Shown here in pieces: positions 25,519-35,700 of a DNA stretch of 64,000 nt. Every line of letters begins with the position of its first letter. Position 1 is the stretch's first letter. The position numbers were made by a program, and so were the translations under genes. Source of the stretch: Mactromeris polynyma (taxonomy: Eukaryota; Mollusca; Bivalvia; Venerida; Mactridae); contig JASFXZ010000054.1 of assembly GCA_032209605.1 (NCBI GenBank), forward strand, positions 1,240,001 through 1,304,000, given 5' to 3'. The notes beneath the pieces are model-generated. The model was not told the origin of the DNA and searched no databases. It saw nothing but the letters and a program-made list of their open reading frames with translations.

Positions 25519-26189
25519 ACAGCGATGTAGTTTCAACAATAAGCATTATACAGTTCAGAGTATTTGTAATATGTTCAACTTAGAATGTATAGCTCTACAT
25601 ATTTTCAATTTCATGAAGATTCTACGTTGCCATGGCAACAAATTGAATTAAATGTATGTTTTTACTTGCCCATCTTTTGTACTATGAAGTGTAAAATGGA
25701 TCAAGCGTTTGCATAAAAATAGCTTTATGTTAATTATTTAGTTCGTTTTATTTCCATATAATGTAGTAATATGTAATAAACGTGTTTAATAGTTGTTCTT
25801 GTATTGCTTTTTGGAGACATTGTAAATTTCAATGGTTAATACAATGTACGTACTTAATCGCAGTATTGTTGGGTATAATATATTTCATATGTTAACAGTT
25901 ACATTAACACACATTCGGCTTATACAATACAAACTGTAATGTGATAAATAATCTTAAATCTGTAACAGTTTAGACATTTATTTTAAACTGCCATTTGCAA
26001 TTATCGAGTTCAAAATAAAAGTATATTTTGTTCATTCATATATGTCCATAAATCAACATTATATGAACATATTTATTTTAAGTGAACACGACATTTATTA
26101 ATAATAAACATATTAATAAATTTGTACTGAACAAATATCCTATATAACGGTAAACAATACAACATTACTATAATAGTAATTTCAACAAA
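25519..26189. other. transposon internal sequence downstream of the transposase
   Basis: AT-rich, with no gene. Several AATAAA polyadenylation-type signals occur on the minus strand within the 200 bp after the transposase stop (TTTATT on the plus strand, for example near 26092). Confidence 0.55.
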
Positions 26190-29100
26190 TTAAATAACTG
26201 TTGATATGGAAGCATGTGGATTCTGGCATTGCGCATTGCCGTTGTCACTTTTACATACACAGTAAATACAACATTGCAAATCAGCTTTTCTGCATGAACA
26301 TCTATTCGTTGCACATTTTTTACATTTGCATACTTGTACCAGACTTGTTGGGACTGGATTATTAACTATGGTTGGCAATAGGAAACCATTTTTATCTTCA
26401 TAACCAAAGTCTCTCGGATTTATGTTTGTATTGTTGAGACAATGTGTTTGAATATAACATATGTAAAGACATCTAAGAATGTGACTACGAATAGTTGTGC
26501 TGGTCGGTGGCAGATCAGCAAGATTAACTGCTTTGCTCGCATGGTACATAGTGTATCTCAGTTCGTCCATTGTCTTACAATTTGTACTTGGTTTGATGAC
26601 CTTAACGAGATAGTTTTCTGCGTTTAGAAGTGTTCCTTCTCTACTCACAATGTCAATGCTCGATCCAAAACATTCTAAATACATTTCAGGGTTTGCTTTT
26701 AATGCAGATAATTTGGTACCTAATTTACTGGTCATATCACAGCCAATTAATATATGCGCAGCTACAAGAACTTCGCATAGATGTGGTTTTCTTTCCGCTA
26801 TTTGGTGCAGAGGTATAAATCGAGTCGAATTGCCAATACCGGCACGCATCCACAGCTCATTTAACCCATTTGTCTTAAATAAAGTGTAAAAGTGCAATGC
26901 CAAAACCAACACGTCTGTGTCGCCAGATAGAATAACGCAACGTTCTGCTCCTTGACGAGTGGCATGTAATGCATGCGGGATCAGGCGAACATCTGCCTCT
27001 TCTATTTCTAGATCTAATTCTGTGAAAGTAGTGTACACTTCATTGATAACAGATTCACACTGCATTGCTGAATTTGGATGAACGGTTCCACTTACTACAA
27101 GTTGTATGTTTTCAATACTTGCACGGTTTAAAATAGATTTTCTCAGGAGATTAAGTAATTTGGATTTGTTTTTTCCAGATGTCCAGAATGCGTCGATGTT
27201 AACTGGTAATGGTGTATCTTCTGAAATAATATTTACCTCGATAGGCTTGGTTTTGTATCGCCGTATCCGCTCATTGTCTTTGATAGATTTATCAATGTAT
27301 GAATCAAACACGAAATCTATTCTGTAAGCATTGCGACATAGAGTGATGATCATTTTCAAAAATGCATCACAGAGATTGCCAAATGTTCTCATACCTCTTA
27401 GGTTGATCTTCCTTATATTGGCCATCACATCAACTAACCATACTGTTTTAACCATGGTCCATCTTGTAGGAGAATAATCGTCAGATGTATCAACATATTT
27501 CTCCAATTGTTGGAATAAAGCACTTTTTGAGGACTTCTTCATCATACCTTTATCGTCAAATAGATAATTTGATTCTATCAGGTCGAATTTAAACAACTCT
27601 TTCGTCGAGTGACCTCTTGCTTGACAAATTTCTAAATTACGATGACCAGATGATACATGATTACGCTTGCTTCGCTTTGATGCTTCTTTTGATTTTGTTT
27701 CCGCATTTATTGAGTTAAATGTCTTAATGTTATTTCTGTGAATTGGTTCATGGATACGTTTTTGTTTCCGAATTAATCTCTCCTGTCTGAATGTGTTGTA
27801 GAGTTCTTCACCTTTCTCTTTTATCTTCATCATGCTTTCTCGAATATCATTAGTCATAACCTCTTGTGTAACAATGTTGTGCAACTTCAATTCTGTGTCA
27901 GGATGGACTTTGAATGGATTTTCATACAACTGAATATATTCAATCATATCGGATACATTCTTTTCTCTAGATTCAGTCTCCGATTTTGTGAACTCATGAT
28001 GTATTGCTAGCTCATGTACGTATGGATTTGTTCCACTAATTTCCCGGTGGAGATTGCAAACTGCAAGCATTTCATGATATATAATTTCCCATTCTGTGAC
28101 AAAATCTTTCTTTCTAGATGTTCCTATAATACCACCGCTACTTTTCTGACTTCTATTGATTGTTTGCTCCAAACACTGGTCTGCTCCAACTGCCCTAAAT
28201 TTGCCTACTGTTTGTTTGACAACAAATTTTCCATCGATGAAATTGTTGAACACTTCTGGCGCATTGTCAGGAAGTAGTTTCATGTCTTCAATATATACTG
28301 AACACCATCGTAAGTAGTTGATGTTGTCAAATACTGCAAAATATGGTAAAATTGATTGTACCGTTGTCAAATGCAGTTTCCAATTGCCTTCACGGTCTGC
28401 CCTCACAAGATTTCGCAGTAACCGAACCAGTTCTATAAAATGATCCCAATATTTGAATGTTTCACTCGCTTTACATTTTTCAGTTCTGTACAATTCAAAC
28501 TCTGCAAACAGGTTTTCAGATGATTGCATAAATTTTTCTAAATGTCTTATGCTTCCGTCTGTTTTTTTCCGGGCCACAGCATCTCTAAGATTTGCAAGTA
28601 CTAGACATTGTTCATTGTTGATTTCTTCACTGTGTTCTTTTAAAAATACTTTCCATTGAAGTCTCTCCATTGCTTCACACAATAGTAACATTCCTTTGAA
28701 AGAACGTACATAATGAGATCCGGTTAGTACAGATTGAACAACATTTGGTCCAAACACCATGTTTTCAGTCCAAATGTTTTCTGCGCCGCTATTGCGAATG
28801 TATTTTCCAATACAGCCTAGAAATACTTTCGTCATGTGAAAAGAACCAAGACAAAGCACAATGTTTTCAAATTCAACAGGATGCTCCATTATGATTTCTC
28901 GTGCTATATGATATACTCCTTCATCGCAAGTAACTGGAAGGTGGCTTTGGTCTAATTGATTTAGAATATTCTGAAAGTTTAGTAAAGCTGTATAGACTGT
29001 TTGGTAGTCCGTAACTGGGTGGGGAATAACAGGCAAAAAGCCGACAATTGATTGTTTTAATTTTTCTTGTGTAATTAACGAATTGAATGCACTCCAAGAT

Positions 29101-31079
29101 GGTACAACTTGCGTAGTGTTGCGCACCGTTTGTTCTGCTTCGGAAATATGTGATACATCTAATCTAGATAATATCCATGCGCAATCATGTTTTCGAAATG
29201 TGGATAACATGTCAACATTGTCCACAGGTGTATTTTCATCATCAATGAAATTTGCTCTTAGTCTAGGTTTTGTTGCATGTTTTGTGTATGGTTGAAGACT
29301 TTGACATTTCAGTTGTTCATGGAATGGTTTTGAGCCATGAACAATGTTAGCCTCTGAAAGTGTAGGTTTTCTATTAACAACACCAGATTTTTCCTGAAAA
29401 ATAACAGACACAGTGTCATGACTTCCACCAATACCAGAAAGGGTTGCCTCTTCGTGATCAAAATTATCAAACGCTGCAAGAGTGAATACTTTTGTATTAA
29501 ACTGACTAGGCATTGGCACAGATCCATGACTTGTTTTTACTATACAACTCGCCATATCTTTATGATATTTCTGTAATTCATTGTAGCTGATAGATAATCC
29601 AAAGTGATTAAATGAAGTGATCAGCTCCCTACTCTTATATTTTTCATGAATTGATTGAGCATTCAGTATATGTAGAGGAGTTTTTTTTCGGCCACTGTAC
29701 ACATTAAAGTAAATGATTTGATACAATGCTTTCAGTCTCTTTGTTTTTCTATCCTTTGCACTTTCACCAGGTTGTATTCCGCTATCAGTCTCATCCTCGT
29801 CATACTCAAAACCATGCTTATCAACATCATCACTATCATCTATATTTTGGTCACTGGTGGCTTCACACTCAAGTTCAGTGTTGACAGAAAATATTTCATC
29901 ATTTTCATTTCTATGGTAATTGCGCTCTGCATTACTTTCGTCATTATTATCACCGGTTCCACTAACAACATCCGATTTTGTGTAGCATTTGAATTGGCTT
30001 CTGCTATTGAAAAGAATTTCAAAGAATTTACGCCATGCTTTAGGGACATCCGTGTATGTCCATGATTGTTGAAGATCACTTGAGTCACAAAATTTATCTG
30101 AAAGTTCAAAATCAGTATGCACCATTTCTTCACGAAGGATTTTGGCAGCATGCTCTATTGTATCAAAAGGTTGAAGTTTTCTATCAACGCATGAAGAATG
30201 TAACTTAACAATTGCTGATTTGTTTAACTGAGAAGGTTTTGAAAAATATACATCCTCACCATAATGATCAATTAATAACATTCTGAGATCTCTATTACTG
30301 ATGCAACTTTTTTCAGGAAGTAAACCGTTTAAGGCATGTCTTATGTCACTGAGATAAGTAATGTTCCCATTGAAAAGCGCTTCTTGAAAATTATCAATGC
30401 ATTTATTAAATAATTCTTCTTTGGTTGCCGTGGTGTCCTCACTAGATGTTTGCGCACAAGCATGGATATCATCATACCTTTTGATATATTTGCGCATACA
30501 ATTTTTATGATAAAATAAATTTGCACCAAATACTCTATATTCATCTTGCAGGTCACATGTTCTCATGTACACGTCATCTTTGAAATAAATTGAGACATGC
30601 AAAAAATTTCTTGCCATAGAACTACCTGAAATTTTACACTTTTCATATTCACCCTTACAACGTATCTGATTACAAATTATACAAGTAGTCCTGTTATGAC
30701 TTTCATCCGGAGAAACTTTACACACGGGTTGTACTTGCGAACGACTGATTCGTTTAGGTGTACATGTACCTTTACTTTTTGTATCCCTGATATCCCTGAT
30801 ATCAGTCGTTTTGTTTTTAGTTATGTTACACAGGGATTTTTTTAGCGTGTATGATTTGTAACACTCGTTAGAAACATGATACACAAAATATTCATTATTT
30901 GTACGTAATAGTCTATCATTTACAATATCCTTTCTAATTTCAGCCGCATTTATAACTGACATACGCCCATCCACAGAACTTGTTGTTGGAAACCTGTTTT
31001 CACTTTGACATATAATACATTTATTGGAATCAAAATCTGCTGATGAAAATCTTGTCCGTTTCTTTGGAACTTCATCCAT
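26190..31079 (-). CDS. 1629-residue transposase candidate with XPG/FEN-like nuclease motifs
   Basis: Single intact frame. The ATG at 31079 is the first after an in-frame TAA five codons upstream. Two N-terminal zinc-finger-like modules are visible: C21-x2-C24 with H68-x4-C73, and C133-x2-C136 with H191-x3-C194. An acidic linker lies around residues 380-440. The central part contains CDEGVYHIAREI and VLCLGSFHMTK, blocks typical of large uncharacterised invertebrate transposon proteins. The C-terminal third has acidic motifs in XPG/PIN-nuclease style: FVFDSY (D1259), EEADVRL (D1363), SGDTDVLVL (D1387, D1389) and GCDMTS (D1448). The last 45 residues form a cysteine-rich CXC-like tail (CKCKKC, CSCRK, CCIYCVC). 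The expected role is DNA cleavage at the inverted repeats in the nucleus. It is the only long frame in the element. An alternative is a KDZ-like or unclassified superfamily. Confidence 0.8.
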   Translation of the reverse strand: MDEVPKKRTRFSSADFDSNKCIICQSENRFPTTSSVDGRMSVINAAEIRKDIVNDRLLRTNNEYFVYHVSNECYKSYTLKKSLCNITKNKTTDIRDIRDTKSKGTCTPKRISRSQVQPVCKVSPDESHNRTTCIICNQIRCKGEYEKCKISGSSMARNFLHVSIYFKDDVYMRTCDLQDEYRVFGANLFYHKNCMRKYIKRYDDIHACAQTSSEDTTATKEELFNKCIDNFQEALFNGNITYLSDIRHALNGLLPEKSCISNRDLRMLLIDHYGEDVYFSKPSQLNKSAIVKLHSSCVDRKLQPFDTIEHAAKILREEMVHTDFELSDKFCDSSDLQQSWTYTDVPKAWRKFFEILFNSRSQFKCYTKSDVVSGTGDNNDESNAERNYHRNENDEIFSVNTELECEATSDQNIDDSDDVDKHGFEYDEDETDSGIQPGESAKDRKTKRLKALYQIIYFNVYSGRKKTPLHILNAQSIHEKYKSRELITSFNHFGLSISYNELQKYHKDMASCIVKTSHGSVPMPSQFNTKVFTLAAFDNFDHEEATLSGIGGSHDTVSVIFQEKSGVVNRKPTLSEANIVHGSKPFHEQLKCQSLQPYTKHATKPRLRANFIDDENTPVDNVDMLSTFRKHDCAWILSRLDVSHISEAEQTVRNTTQVVPSWSAFNSLITQEKLKQSIVGFLPVIPHPVTDYQTVYTALLNFQNILNQLDQSHLPVTCDEGVYHIAREIIMEHPVEFENIVLCLGSFHMTKVFLGCIGKYIRNSGAENIWTENMVFGPNVVQSVLTGSHYVRSFKGMLLLCEAMERLQWKVFLKEHSEEINNEQCLVLANLRDAVARKKTDGSIRHLEKFMQSSENLFAEFELYRTEKCKASETFKYWDHFIELVRLLRNLVRADREGNWKLHLTTVQSILPYFAVFDNINYLRWCSVYIEDMKLLPDNAPEVFNNFIDGKFVVKQTVGKFRAVGADQCLEQTINRSQKSSGGIIGTSRKKDFVTEWEIIYHEMLAVCNLHREISGTNPYVHELAIHHEFTKSETESREKNVSDMIEYIQLYENPFKVHPDTELKLHNIVTQEVMTNDIRESMMKIKEKGEELYNTFRQERLIRKQKRIHEPIHRNNIKTFNSINAETKSKEASKRSKRNHVSSGHRNLEICQARGHSTKELFKFDLIESNYLFDDKGMMKKSSKSALFQQLEKYVDTSDDYSPTRWTMVKTVWLVDVMANIRKINLRGMRTFGNLCDAFLKMIITLCRNAYRIDFVFDSYIDKSIKDNERIRRYKTKPIEVNIISEDTPLPVNIDAFWTSGKNKSKLLNLLRKSILNRASIENIQLVVSGTVHPNSAMQCESVINEVYTTFTELDLEIEEADVRLIPHALHATRQGAERCVILSGDTDVLVLALHFYTLFKTNGLNELWMRAGIGNSTRFIPLHQIAERKPHLCEVLVAAHILIGCDMTSKLGTKLSALKANPEMYLECFGSSIDIVSREGTLLNAENYLVKVIKPSTNCKTMDELRYTMYHASKAVNLADLPPTSTTIRSHILRCLYICYIQTHCLNNTNINPRDFGYEDKNGFLLPTIVNNPVPTSLVQVCKCKKCATNRCSCRKADLQCCIYCVCKSDNGNAQCQNPHASISTVI

Positions 31080-32199
31080 TACACACTGGATTTAGAATAC
31101 CTGAAATAATAGAAAATATTATAATACAGTACAGATTGGATAACGTTCGTTTGACAAGCAGATACGTACTGAATTTATCTTTAATGTCATACTGCATTAT
31201 GTAAAGTATTATGTTATCAGTATTGACACATTTGATGAATAAAAAGAGCGTTAAAAATAATTATTAACAGTATCCATTTACTTACATTCATAAACAAACA
31301 ATGATCAACTATTATATCACAAACCTTTGAACCAATTTCAGCTTCACGCAGTCGATTAACGATGATAATCGAAATGATTACAAACGTGACAACCTACAAT
31401 ATGTAATTATCATTGTTATTATTATGTATTTTGTTCGATATCATCACAAGTTTTATTATATTTACCATTATTGACAGTATGAAATTTGTTCTTGCATAAA
31501 CATATCCGCATTGTGTTAATCAGTCACAGACACTTTGCGGACTTAATACAGATGCATATATATAGACATGTTTCAAGTTATCCATGTACATCCGAATTAA
31601 CAGACTTAAATTTGGAAGATTGTTTTAAAAGAAAATCCATTTATTATTTTATAAATAATTACTCATGTTACCATAAGTAAAATGTTAGTATTATACACAT
31701 GTTTACAACTCCTAAAATTTGAAAACAAACCTTTGTACCATGTTTTTCTGCATGTAGCCTCATTTTGGAGAAAACTTGAATAATATGAACCGGAAAAACC
31801 TACAAAATATTAAGAAAAAGGCATTTTTACGTATATTATCCAAAATATTGCATATCCGAATACTAGTACACTTCGAAAAAAAATTCGTGCGCAACTCTTT
31901 TCATTATAAAAATACAGAAATTTGAATCATTTTTACTAAATATTAAATAATAAGTGTTTTCATTAAAATTTAAGTGAAAAAAACGTACCTGAAACCTCAG
32001 AATCGTACAAAAACTGTAGACTGTAAACGTTCGTCTGCTGCATTACAAATGGCGACTAATGGGCAAAGGTAAGTAACTTTAGGAAATATACTGAAAATAA
32101 TCTCCAATGCAAGGTAGGCATTACATGAATAACAATAATTGTTCATTTCTAAGTGTTATAAAGGTAAACGTTGTGTCTGTAATTGTTTGTTCAATAAAA
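31080..32199 (-). promoter_or_regulatory. upstream region of the transposase, possible spliced leader
   Basis: Reading on the minus strand, splice-like signals occur in order: donor CAG/GTACGT near 31988; acceptor TTTTGTAG and donor AAAG/GTTTGT bounding about 31798-31730; acceptor ATATTGTAG and donor AAAG/GTTTGT bounding about 31393-31327; and acceptor TTATTTCAG at about 31102, some 20 bp before the transposase ATG. No long frame is present. This suggests a multi-exon untranslated leader but rests only on consensus matching. Confidence 0.35.
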
Positions 32200-32767
32200 T
32201 ATCACCAATCACCCATATTCTGTAAAATGCGCTAAACTTCATAATTACCCCACCCACTTTGAAAAGATGTAGATTCATTGTTATTGGAATGACACTTGAA
32301 AAAAGTCTGGTGTTTTGAGGACAATTGATTACACCAATATTATAAATAGTAAATATACTGATCACTGCACTGTATCAGCGGTGAGATGTAAAGATTGTAA
32401 CCCCATGATGAAATTTCGCTAATTTTCCCGCCTTTTTTTAATGCTTTTTTTTAAAAAATCCAGAAAACATAGAATATGTTCATAAATTGGCATATTTTTA
32501 CAATGTCCAACATCCCAGTAATTGTTTATTACAATTTACGAAGAAAGATATTCGTTTGCATACATATTTCACCCGCAACTCAAGAAATCGGTGTTTTTTC
32601 AAATATTTGGCGGCCATCTTGGCCGCCATCTTGGATTTCTCAAAACGTACCATGATTTCACATGTCTACCCAATTTTTTTGGAAACTTCAAACATTCAGC
32701 TATACATTGATATAAAATTTATCCGTGGACCTTTTTTGCACACGGGACGTCCTCAGGGACTGGACTA
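32200..32767 (-). repeat. right terminal inverted repeat
   Basis: This is the inverted partner of 24950-25518. It lies upstream of the transposase frame and may carry its promoter. An inverse AAGATGGCGGC sits at 32622-32632. Confidence 0.95.
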
Positions 32768-35700
32768 TCTGTACAATGGTAATCAGAAGTCGACATTATG
32801 TAAGCATTGTACAAACATTTACTGGTACCCTACTCTGTACAACAGTAATCAGAAGTCGACATTATGTAAGCATTGTACAAACATTTACTGGTACCCTACT
32901 CTGTACAACAGGAATCAGAAGTCAACATTATGTAAGCATTGTACAAACATTTACTGGTACCCTACTCTGTACAACGGTAATCAGAAGTCGACATTATGTA
33001 AGCATTGTACAAACATTTACTGGTACCCTACTCTGTACAACAGGAATCAGAAGTCGACATTATGTAAGCATTGTACAAACATTTACTGGTACCCTACTCT
33101 GTACAACAGGTATCAGAAGTCGACATTATGTAAGCATTGTACAAACATTTACTGGTACCCTATTCTGTACAACAGGAATCAGAAGTCGACATTATTTAAG
33201 CATTGTTCAAACATTTACTGGTACCCTACTCTGTACAACAGGAATCAGAAGTCGACATTATGTAAGCATTGTACAAACATTTACTGGTACCCTACTCTGT
33301 ACAACAGGAATCAGAAGTCGACATTATGTAAGCATTGTACAAACATTTACTGGTACCCTAATCTGTACAACAGGAATCAGAAGTCGACATTATGTAAGCA
33401 TTGTACAAACATTTACTGGTACCCTACTCTGTACAACAGGAATCAGAAGTCGACATTATGTAAGCATTGTACAAACATTTACTGGTACCCTACTCTGTAC
33501 AATGGTAATCAGAAGTCGACATTATGTAAGCATTGTACAAACATTTACTGGTACCCTACTCTGTACAACAGTAAACAGAAGTCGACATTATGTAAGCATT
33601 GTACAAACATTTACTGGTACCCTACTCTGTACAACAGGAATCAGAAGTCGACATTATGTAAGCATTGTACAAACATTTACTGGTACCCTACTCTGTACAA
33701 TGGTAATCAGAAGTCGACATTATGTAAGCATTGTACAAACATTTACTGGTACCCTACTCTGTACAACAGTAATAAGAAGTCGACATTATGTAAGCATTGT
33801 ACAAACATTTACTGGTACCCTACTCTGTACAACAGTAATCAGAAGTTGACATTATGTAAGCATTGTACAAACATTTACTGGTACCCTACTCTGTACAACA
33901 GGAATCAGAAGTCGACATTATGTAAGCATTGTACAAACATTTACTGGTACCCTAATCTGTACAACAGGAATCAGAAGTCGACATTATGTAAGCATTGTAC
34001 AAACATTTACTGGTACCCTACTCTGTACAACAGTAATCAGAAGTCGACATTATGTAAGCATTGTACAAACATTTACTGGTACCCTACTCTGTACAATGGT
34101 AATCAGAAGTCGACATTATGTAAGCATTGTACAAACATTTACTGGTACCCTACTCTGTACAACAGTAAACAGAAGTCGACATTATGTAAGCATTGTACAA
34201 ACATTTACTGGTACCCTACTCTGTACAACAGGAATCAGAAGTCGACATTATGTAAGCATTGTACAAACATTTACTGGTACCCTACTCTGTACAATGGTAA
34301 TCAGAAGTCAACATTATGTAAGCATTGTACAAACATTTACTGGTACCCTACTCTGTACAACAGGAATCAGAAGTCGACATTATGTAAGCATTGTACAAAC
34401 ATTTACTGGTACCCTACTCTGTACAACGGTAATCAGAAGTCGACATTATGTAAGCATTGTACAAACATTTACTGGTACCCTACTCTGTACAACGGTAATC
34501 AGAAGTCGACATTATGTAAGCATTGTACAAACATTTACTGGTACCCTACTCTGTACAACGGTAAACAGAAGTCGACATTATGTAAGCATTGTACAAACAT
34601 TTACTGGTACCCTACTCTGTACAACAGGAATCAGAAGTTGACATTATGTAAGCATTGTACAAACATTTACTGGTACCCTACTCTGTACAACAGGAATAAG
34701 AAGTCGACATTATGTAAGCATTGTACAAACATTTACTGGTACCCTACTCTGTACAACAGGAATCAGAAGTCGACATTATGTAAGCATTGTACAAACATTT
34801 ACTGGTACCCTACTCTGTACAACAGGAATAAGAAGTCGACATTATGTAAGCATTGTACAAACATTTACTGGTACCCTACTCTGTACAACAGGAATCAGAA
34901 GTTGACATTATGTAAGCATTGTACAAACATTTACTGGTACCCTACTCTGTACAACAGGAATCAGAAGTCGACATTATGTGAGCATTGTACAAACATTTAC
35001 TGGTACCCTACTCTGTACAACAGTAATCAGAAGTCGACATTATGTAAGCATTGTACAAACATTTACTGGTACCCTACTCTATACAACAGGAATCAGAAGT
35101 CGACATTATGTAAGCATTGTACAAACATTTACTGGTACCCTACTCTGTACAACAGGAATCAGAAGTCGACATAATGTAAGCGTTGTACAAACATTTACTG
35201 GTACCCTACTCTGTACAACAGTAAACAGAAGTCGACATTATGTAAGCATTGTACAAACATTTACTGGTACCCTACTCTGTACAACAGTAATCAGAAGTCG
35301 ACATTATGTAAGCATTGTACAAACATTTACTGGTACCCTACTCTGTACAACAGTAAACAGAAGTCGACATTATGTAAGCATTGTACAAACATTTACTGGT
35401 ACCCTACTCTGTACAACAGTAATCAGAAGTCGACATTATGTAAGCATTGTACAAACATTTACTGGTACCCTACTCTGTACAACAGTAATCAGAAGTCGAC
35501 ATTATGTAAGCATTGTACAAACATTTACTGGTACCCTACTACTGTACAACAGGAATCCGAAGTCGACATTATGTAAGCATTGTACAAACATTTACTGGTA
35601 CCCTACTCTGTACAACAGTAATCAGAAGTCGACATTATGTAAGCATTGTACAAACATTTACTGGTACCCTAATCTGTACAACAGTAATAAGTAGTCGACA

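Larger units (their letters stand above)
24950..32767 (-). mobile_element. 7.8-kb DNA transposon inserted in the satellite (Academ-like, tentative)
   Basis: The ends TAGTCCAGTCCCTGAGGACG and its exact inverse at 32748-32767 bound the element. The satellite is cleanly interrupted, with TCT duplicated at 24947-24949 and 32768-32770. Terminal inverted repeats of about 569 bp differ at only a handful of positions, and the single long frame is intact, so insertion was probably recent. A 3-bp target duplication plus an XPG/FEN-like nuclease signature in the encoded protein suggest the Academ superfamily. That assignment is inference and not based on a search. Confidence 0.85.

Noticed and set aside
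26442..30065. Several plus-strand open frames of 60-115 codons across the large transposase
   Set aside because: Antisense shadows of the 1629-residue frame. Composition mirrors the opposite strand.
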